Shown here: positions 56,526 through 64,000 of the stretch, in pieces | Numbering within the stretch: the stretch's first letter is position 1 | Layout of the letters: each line of letters begins with the position of its first letter | Assembly: GCA_028386065.3 (NCBI GenBank) | Contig: JAKUCV010007782.1 | Location: 62,001-126,000, forward strand | From: Turnera subulata | Lineage: Eukaryota; Streptophyta; Magnoliopsida; Malpighiales; Passifloraceae | Length of the DNA: 64,000 bases | Reading direction: 5' to 3' | Notes under the pieces: generated by a model | Database searches by the model: none | What the model was told of the DNA's origin: nothing | What the model saw: only the letters and a program-made list of their open reading frames with translations | Position numbers and translations under genes: made by a program

Positions 56526-56832
56526 ATGTATTTTCTTATTTTTATAAAATATCAAAAATTAATGTAATATTTCCCTTTTATCAAAAATCAATGGAATATT
56601 TCTCTTGTATTTCCAATATTATCAGTATTAATAATATTCGTATTTTTGCATATTATGGCATCATTTACCTCATATGTGTATGTTCTGCGACAGCTGGCGT
56701 CCCTTGACTGGATCCATAATGCACTAACTAAAATGATAAAAAATAATAAATAAATGGAGCGAACTATGCAAACAGGATAACAAACACACAGAGACTGCCC
56801 AACAAGACCTAACGCCCGCTCCGCTACCAAAA

Positions 56833-59207
56833 TGAAACGCCCCGACCCGTATTTACCGTACACAGTAAACACAAGCCGGAACTGTGACAACCCAACCAAA
56901 TAAACCCAAGCATACAGTGTGAACAATAATAACTCGGGCCCAACGGCCCAAAACAGTAAACAACATAAATAACATATCCGGCCCAATGGCCCAATTATAG
57001 CGAAAACATGCACAGCGGAAGACTTATGAAACTCACATATACACTGTATGCATAAATGCAAACTATGGATCCAAGCCCGTCCAANNNNNNNNNNNNNTCA
57101 TTAAAACAAACCGTAGGGATCGACATCCCTAACCAAAATCCCGAGGATCGACATCCTCATCACAATTCATTATTAATCCATTATTACTTAATCCAAAAGA
57201 CACAGAAATTCGATACGGGGATAAACATCCCAAAAATACCAAACAAGCACCGGGATAGACATCCCGAGCCAAAACACAACAAAAGCACAACATCCAACAA
57301 CGCAACAACACCAAACACAATTACCGAGTAATAAGGCACATATTGAAGGAAATCCATCCTCACCTTGGCCGATTACTCAACTTCGGAAACTATGACCGGT
57401 CCGACGCCGGCTCCTCGGGAAACTGCCCGATACAAAAAACCTATACCACAAGACAATATATACACTCACATAAATGCACATAATCGGTATGCTATGATGC
57501 CAACATTACGATATATACCCATCCCGGTTCTTATCTGATATTATTAACTTTCATCGAAAATAATTTACCAAACGTATTTCCGAATATAATTTCGGTATCA
57601 TACTTTAATTAAAACTCTTTCAAAATTTATTTTCATAAAATAACTATAATCTTCCAAAATATTAATCTCCATAAATTTTCCAGAAAAATAATGAACTATT
57701 TATAATTTTCAGAAACTATTTATAGTATTTATCTTTTCTAAATATATATAGTAATAATATTTTCCAACACAAAATATATTTAACTTTAATTTCCAAAATA
57801 CATATTTATATACACATACCAAAATCATAATTTTCCAAACGAAATAATATACATATAAATTTCCACAAATTAATTTCAAGATATATATATATATTTTTCC
57901 AATTAAAAATAGTTTTCCAAAACCAAACTTAATTATTTATCAAAGTAAATATATTTATATTTTAATAAAAATTCCAGAATCAAATCGTCCATAATTTTCT
58001 AAAAATAACTATATAATTTTTTTCAAAATTAAATATCAGATTATGTTTAAATAAATATATATATAAAAATTGTGTATTTTTTAATCAGGCTGGATCGTGA
58101 ATAGTGCAAGCCCAGGCCCAGGGAAGAGCCCAACCCAGCCCTGTCTGGACCCGACCCACACACATCCACGGCCCAACCCGGAAACCAGCCCAAACAACAG
58201 AAATAAGGGCGCGACCCGACCAGAAACATCCGGGTCGGACGCGGGTCGCGGGCTGCTCACCTCGGGTTGACGCAGCGGGACGGCGGCGGCGGCGCGAGGG
58301 AGGGAAGCAACCACACCAAAAGCTGCGGCGGACGAAGGACGGCGCGAGGGTGGCGGCAACTGGCCATGGCGGCAGCTGCTGATGTTGCATGTGGCGGGAG
58401 AAGCAGATCCGCCGGGTCTGTCGACGGGTCGTTGGCGCGTGACGGCGGCTCCGGCGACGGGACGACTCGCGGGCGACGGGGATGAGGTCGCGTCGGCCTT
58501 GCGAGCACGGTGGTGGTGTCGGTGCGGCGAGATGACGGCCCGAACTCTTACACGTGAACAGTGCAGGGGCTCGGTTGAAGGTGACGACACTGTTACTCTT
58601 TTTTTTCTTTTTTTTCCTTTCTTTTTCCTATTTTTCCTCATTTTTCTTTCTATTTTTCTAATTTTCCAAAATTCTTTTTTTTTTCTTTTTCTTTCTTCTT
58701 TCTTTTTTTTTCATTACTTCTCTGTTTTTTTCTGTTTTTCCTTTTTTTCTATTTTTCTTATTTTTTTCTTTTTCTTTTTTCTTTTTTTTCTCTTTTCCTC
58801 TCCTTTTCTCTCTTTTTCTTTTTCTCTCTTTTTTTCCTCCTCTCTTCCTCTCCTTCTCCACCGGTCTGCTTCTTCTTATAAACTGAGAAAAATACTATTA
58901 TACATGTGATGATCAAATAATACAATTCGTCCGTATTACGGCCGAATCCGATCCGGACCAGAAAATAACCGATACCTCCTTAGTTATTTTCCGGTGTGAT
59001 TTTCCGAGAAATTCCGAAAACCGAAAAATACCAACTTAGTTCCGAAAAATTCACGGGAAAATCACGAGCGCGGGAAAACCCTCGGTTTCGAAAGACAACT
59101 CCCGATTTACCTTGAATTAATTACCCAAGATTAATTCAACAGTAAATCACGGTAAATAGACTTTTACAGTCCGGTAAAAATCCAAAATTTTTACCCGGGC
59201 TGTTACA
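56833..59207 (-). repeat. Right LTR of E2
   Basis: TGAAACGCCCCGACC to GGGCTGTTACA. It contains a 13-N gap at 57085-57097. Confidence 0.93.
57085..57097. other. Assembly gap, 13 N
   Basis: Lies in the right LTR of E2 at the same place where the solo LTR at 45259 has an N, after GGATCCAAGC. Family members have several hundred bases here. Confidence 0.99.
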
Positions 59208-59212
59208 CAATG

Positions 59213-61946
59213 GCCCAATAATAGTAAAAACATGCACAGCGGAAGACTTATAAAACTCACATAAACACTGTATGCGACATAGATGCAAACTATGGATCCA
59301 AGCCCTGTCCAAGGGATAACGCTGCAGTCTGTCTGGAATGCGCCAAGCCTGTACAACAAATAACTCATCCTACGGGATGAAAGCCCGCAGGTGAGGGGTG
59401 AGTCCGAAGTGCTCACCGACGAAGGAAAGACCAACAATATGAACACAAAAATTACTCAAGTCAAACACAGGCTAAACAGCCAAACACACCAAAGCAAAGA
59501 CTCGACCCAAAATCGGTTAAAGACCAAAAGACTCGAATAAAATCCAATTATCCAATTTTATCTTTCCGGGCCCCGTCACGGATAAGCTAGGGGTCAGACC
59601 TGGTTATCAACACATTCCGGGTGCCAGACCAAATCCAGAGAACCCAGGGATCGACATCCCAAAAATACGAACCCAGGGATAGACATCCCAAAAATATATC
59701 ACGGGATAGACATCCCAAGCATAGACATGCTTATCAAGTAACCCAGGTCAAGGCCACCACGAAACAGTCTTAAACCATCGAGTCGTACCACTACCTGTCA
59801 CGCGACAATTATATTATCGTCGTCAAAATCAAATCGTATGGATCGACATCCCTAACCAGGATACTGGGATAGACATCCCTATCCAAAATCAAGGATCGAC
59901 ATGCTTGTCACAATTTATTATTTAATCCATTATTCTTAAACTAAAAAGACTCAGGATCAACATCCAAATACCAACCAAGATACTGGGATAAACATCCCGA
60001 CCACAATCAAGACAATGGGATAACATCCCGAACCATACCAGCAAATGCAATAATCAACAAACATGATAACCGAGTAATACAGGCACATATTGAAGGAAAT
60101 CCATCCTCACCTTGGCCGATTACTCAACTCCGGAAAAATGACCGGTCCGACGCCGGCTCCTCGGGAAACTGCCCGATATCCAAACCTATACCACAAGACA
60201 ATATAAACACACATAAATGCACATAATCGGTATGCTATGATGCCAATACTACGAAATTACCCATCCCGATTACTTATCCTTTATTTCCGTCTTTTACCGA
60301 AAATAATTACCGTACGTATATCCGAATATAATTTCGGTACCATACTTTAATTAAAACTCTTTCATAATATTTTCATAAAATAACTATAATTTCAAAAATT
60401 ATAATCACCATAATTTTTCCAGAAAAATAATAACCTATTTATAATTTTCAGAAAATATTTATATAGTATTTATCTTTTTCTAAATATGTAATAATATTTC
60501 TTACACAAAATATAATTACTTTTAATTTACAAAATACTTATTTATATACATATACCTCTATCATAATTTTCCAGACGAAAATAATATACATATTAATTTT
60601 CCAGAAATTATTTTCAAGGTATATATATATTTTTTCCAATTAATAATAGTTTTTCCAAAACAAAACTTAATTATTTATCAAAGTAAATATATTTATATTT
60701 TCCTAAAAATACCAGAATTAAATTTCCATAATTTTCTCAAAGTAAATATATAATTTTTTTTCAAAATTAAATATCAGATATAAATAAATACCTATATATA
60801 TACATATATATTATTTTTATTTTATTTTTTTTTAACTGGACTGGGCCAAACAGTGTCGGCCCAGGCCTAGCACAGCACTAAACCCAGGCCCTAGACAGGA
60901 GCCTAGGCCTTGGCCCGTGCAGCCGGCCCAGTGACACACAGCCCAAGTCCAATAGTTCTGACCCAAATTCAAAAATCAAACCCGGCCACGGAACGGGTCA
61001 GCCCGACCCTTCCGGGTCGTCCTCTCCCTAGCTCACCTCGGTCACGGCAAAGGGTGGGGATGAGCAGGACGGCCACGGCTCGACGAGGCGAGGGCGACGT
61101 CGCGGTGGAGCTTGCTGCTGCGGCTGCTAGTGGTTGTCATCGTCAGCGGCGCGGGGAAGCAGATCCGCGGGTCGCACGACGGGTCAACGACTCCACGGCG
61201 CGCGTCAAGCGGCGGAAGAGCTCAGGGTCAGCGGAGGTCGATAGGCGACGGGACGGCGACTCGACTGGCGGTGGCGGTGTGGCGAGACTCAGCCCGGAGC
61301 TCCGTTTGGTGAACAGTAATGGAGGCGGGAAGAAGGTGACAGAACTGTTCCTCCGGTTTTTTTTTCTTCTTTTTTCTGTTTTCTTCTTTTTCTTCTTTTT
61401 TTTCTATTTTCCTTCCTTTTTCCGAATTTCTTTTCTTTTTTTTCTTTCTTTCTTTTTCTTTTCCACTCTCTCTGTTTTTTTTCTATTTTTCTGTTTCTTC
61501 TCTTTTTTTTTTATTTCTTTTTTTTCCCTTTTTCTCTCTTTTTCTTTTTCCCTCTTTTTCTTTTTCTCTCTTTTTTTTTCTCTTCTCTTCTTCTTCCTCT
61601 GCTTCCTTCTTTTTATAACCGTAATATTACTGTTCAACCTGTGATTTTACTATGCAGTGTGTGATTAACCAATAATGCAGGCGGGTCCGATCCGGACCAG
61701 AAAATAACTGATACCCCCTTAGTTATTTTCCGATGTGATTTTCCGAGAAATTCCGAAACCCGAAAAATACCGACTTAGGTCCGAAAAATCCACGAAAAAA
61801 TCATGAGCGCGGGAAAACTCTCGGTTTCGAAAAACGACGCTCGATTTACCTTGAATTAACTACCCAAGATTAATTCAACAGTAAATCACGGTAAAAAGAC
61901 TTTTACAGTCCCGGTAAAAATCAAAAATTTTACCCGGGTTGTTACA
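59213..61946 (-). repeat. Second part of solo LTR E1
   Basis: Continues E1 after E2. It contains the hairpin array 59643-60030, AT-rich block, GC-rich block with candidate donor near 61036, pyrimidine tract 61355-61600 and the LTR end. The 244-codon ORF at 60910-61644 is a GC-rich and F-rich artefact. Confidence 0.9.
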
Positions 61947-62299
61947 CCAGCCAATTACAATGCAAGAGCTCTCGAATGCAGCTGACTATGGCCCGAACTG
62001 CTAAAGGGGGAGACGACTGAGTAGATAGAATCTGAATAACTATCAAAGAATCCACTTCCAGCTCAAGTTGTCGAATCTCCAAGTCCCATGCGAGGTTTAA
62101 ACCCGCCCACACACCCTAGAGTTTAGCACATAAGACAGAGCATACCCCAATTTCCAATCAAAACCAGCTATCCATCCCCAAGTGATTCTGCAATACACCC
62201 CTGGCACTAGCACTACGATCCTGTCCCTTCATTGCTCCATCAGTATTCAGTCGCGCCCAACCTTCCGGAGGGCATTGCCATCCCACCAGCCTCACCTTA
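61947..62299 (-). pseudogene. LINE RNase H (RVT_3) domain, N-terminal part
   Basis: On minus it encodes WQCPPEGWARLNTDGAMKG, then WDLEIRQLELEVDSLIV: the NTDGA and ELEVDS acidic motifs of RVT_3 in plant L1 elements. Frameshifts occur in between. It joins 51870-51986 across the E1 insertion. Upstream of 62299 the LINE is lost. Confidence 0.72.
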
Positions 62300-62317
62300 T
62301 GCACAAGTCTTATAGTC

Positions 62318-63430
62318 AAATTTTGATGAGTTGGCCGTTATCCTATGACATGGCACAGTGCTTATGTGTCCAAATGTCCATGTCATTAGGTTTTGATTGA
62401 TTAAATAAAAAAATTATAAGACTCAATTAAGAACTTTTTTTATATAAATTATAGATCTTCTAAAGATACTAAGCTCTAAAATTTTAAATTCTTAATTATA
62501 AATTTTAACCACAAATCTTGAATCCTAGAGTAATAGATTAAAGTAATAGCTTTTAAATTTTAAAATCTTAAACTCTAAAATAATACCAAAATGTTAAACA
62601 TGAAAATTCCAAATCTTGAATCCTATAATTAAATTGTTAAAAGCGCAACTCCTAAAATCTTAAATCTCTAAATTATAAAATCGCCCTAAACCTCAAAATC
62701 ATAAACCCTAAAATTCTAAGTTTTAAATCTTAGAATGTAATGATCTATAATCCTAAAATTTAAATATTAAATCCTAAAATTAAATCTTAAATTATAACTT
62801 CAGATGGTCTATGCAAAATAAATTAATTATTATTTAATATAAGTAATTGAGATTTTAGATTATTCACCATTGGTATGTAACCCTCTTTCTAATGTTAAGG
62901 TTAGGATTTAATACTTTATAATTTATAATTTATGATTTAGGGTTTTAAGATTAATAATACAAGATTTTAAAGTTTAGTCCTTTAGATTTTAGGATTTATG
63001 ATTTTAAATTTATAATTTTAATATCATAAAGTTTTGAGTTTTAAGGTTAGCATTTAAGATTAAAAATTTTATGAATTTAAACTTTAAAGTTTTAATATTT
63101 AGGAGTTTAAGATTTTTTATTTTAAAATATTCCAAAGTCGTATAATTTATAAATAATTTCTAATTAAGTCCTACAATTTTAAAATTTTACCATTCAAGTC
63201 CTATAATTTTTTGATTTAGTTAATCAAGTCTTAATGGCATGGACTTTAGACATGTTAGCATATGATGTGTACATGCCACGTCATAAGATAACGGCCAACT
63301 CAGCAAAATTAGATAGAAAATGGTGCCTCGGACTTCTGATTAATAAACAACTCAAAATAATAGGACTTCATTAATCAAAAAAGAAGTTATAGGGCTCGAT
63401 TAAAAAATACCTAAGAATAATAGAACTTTT
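62318..63430. mobile_element. AT-rich foldback element with long inverted termini
   Basis: 62318-62460 and 63160-63310 are inverted copies of each other (GAGTTGGCCGTTATCCTATGACATGGCA against its complement), with matching blocks that run on through AAAAAATTATARGACT. The interior is degenerate telomere-like TAAACCCTAAAAT and TTTAGGATTT sequence on opposite strands. No ORF. The left end looks truncated. A broken relative is at 10666-11065 plus 18661-18812. Possibly a MULE-type MITE, but no terminal duplication was identified. Confidence 0.65.
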
Positions 63431-64000
63431 AGACCCCTTTATCCCCTTGACTCTAGCAATAAAAAAATCCCTTTTACTATCCTTTCTTGATATTTTTTTT
63501 TGTATTGTCGAGATAGGATAGATGTCCCAATTCAATGTATATAGAGTATATAATATATTGTTTTTCAATTTTAAAGCCAACACTAACATCTCTCTTGAAT
63601 TGGGTCCACAGAGATCATGGGTTCCATACTTCCATCATCCCAAAAATTTTAAAAATAAATAATTGGTGGTCACGATCATATCATGCCAACAGGGTTAATT
63701 AGTGAGGAAGCCTTGTTACCTCCTCGTACAGTAATACGAGGTCCAGATTGACGTAGAAGGTATTGGTCCCGGTGGCACTATCTTGCGGAAATAATATCAC
63801 CTCACAAGGAAATAAACAAGTGGAGGACAAAAAATATAAATGACACACAATATTTAACGTGGTTCACCCGAAAACTACTGGGCTACGTCCACAAGCTCGA
63901 TCCCGCAGAAACTTCCACTATAAAATAGCAGGCTTACAAAGAGAGACCTCCCTAAAATAATTTAGGGGTAAAAGAAAACCTAGAGCTAAACCCAAAATAG
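63431..64000. other. Spacer with a plant repeat motif
   Basis: 63838-63930 contains TTTAACGTGGTTCACCC and GGGCTACGTCCAC, a combination I recall as recurrent in plant dispersed repeats. The element may continue beyond the window. No gene. Confidence 0.35.

Larger units (their letters stand above)
52144..59207 (-). mobile_element. E2: complete non-autonomous long-LTR retrotransposon
   Basis: Left LTR 52144-54447, internal 54448-56832, right LTR 56833-59207, target duplication CAATG (52139-52143 and 59208-59212). The minus strand carries the primer-binding site (56818-56829) and PPT position (54448-54460). The internal region holds the same two plus-strand cargo ORFs, with ORF B intact. Both LTRs are shortened relative to full copies around the same segment: the right by a run of N, the left by an abrupt join near 52340. 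Confidence 0.94.
51987..61946 (-). mobile_element. E1: solo LTR split by element E2
   Basis: Segments 51987-52143 and 59213-61946 make one LTR of about 2.9 kb (TGAAACGCC to GGTTGTTACA). Its target duplication is CCAGC (51982-51986 and 61947-61951). It lies in a LINE RNase H coding sequence and was later hit by E2. Confidence 0.92.

Noticed and set aside
60910..61644. 244-codon ORF with a Phe/Ser-rich second half
   Set aside because: The second half is simply translation of the LTR pyrimidine tract; the first half is the GC-rich leader. Equivalent ORFs in other copies are not conserved.
1..64000. tRNA, rRNA or known ncRNA genes
   Set aside because: Looked for cloverleaf-type GGTTCRAAT boxes and rRNA blocks on both strands; none convincing.

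Overview
This window is nuclear DNA from a eudicot plant, probably one with a repeat-rich genome. Spliced plant genes (a chloroplast chaperonin, a patatin-related lipase and a TPS-a terpene synthase) sit between deeply nested retrotransposons. Low-copy gene space occupies roughly 20.0-45.2 kb. The flanks (1-18.8 kb and 45.2-62 kb) are almost entirely one family of long-LTR elements. I cannot name the species.

The repeat family has long LTRs (about 2.3-3.3 kb). On the plus strand they begin TGAAACGCCCCGACCCG and end CCCGGGCTGTTACA. The primer-binding-like and polypurine-like sequences place the retrotransposon sense strand on MINUS for every copy except the solo LTR at 4528-7716, which is plus. 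Three copies keep an internal region: copy A (1-10665, cut by the window edge), copy B (11066-18660, TSD TTTCA) and copy E2 (52144-59207, TSD CAATG). Four are solo LTRs: 4528-7716 (TSD TGAAC, inside copy A), 45259-47488 (weak TSD AAAAA), 48111-51023 (TSD ACATC) and E1 at 51987-61946 (TSD CCAGC, itself split by E2). No copy contains gag-pol. In its place all three internal regions carry the same 2.4-kb cargo: two small genes on the strand OPPOSITE to the retroelement, each with its own TATA box. ORF A is a 125-aa basic, coiled-coil-like protein. ORF B is a 227-aa protein with a novel N-terminal half and a C-terminal half like the first part of an endonuclease/exonuclease/phosphatase (LINE-type) domain. 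This cargo is my main candidate for an undescribed system.

Gene region. 18.8-20.0 kb: 5'-truncated LINE. 20.3-20.6 kb (minus): small secreted cysteine-rich peptide gene broken by one extra base. 23.9-25.4 kb (minus): three-exon patatin-related phospholipase of the pPLAIII type. 29.4 and 31.9-32.7 kb: two LINE-type insertions with clear 17- and 21-bp target duplications. 33.2-36.6 kb (plus): nine-exon chloroplast chaperonin-60 beta-4-like gene, the best intact gene here. 37.5-43.1 kb (minus): seven-exon TPS-a sesquiterpene synthase pseudogene. Its third exon is interrupted by a 2.7-kb LTR retrotransposon that has no gag-pol and instead encodes a DEK_C-domain acidic protein, apparently captured from a host SWIB-type gene. 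Its last exon is cut by a Copia fragment. 43.5-45.2 kb: mixed retroposed and possibly organelle-derived sequence.

The right end (62.3-63.4 kb) is an AT-rich foldback element. A second copy of it, broken by elements A and B, lies at 10.7-11.06 and 18.66-18.81 kb. The LTRs also carry structure beyond coding: arrays of small hairpins with covarying arms, conserved splice-donor/acceptor architecture, a sequence-variable palindrome upstream of the TATA box, and 200-300-bp homopurine tracts.
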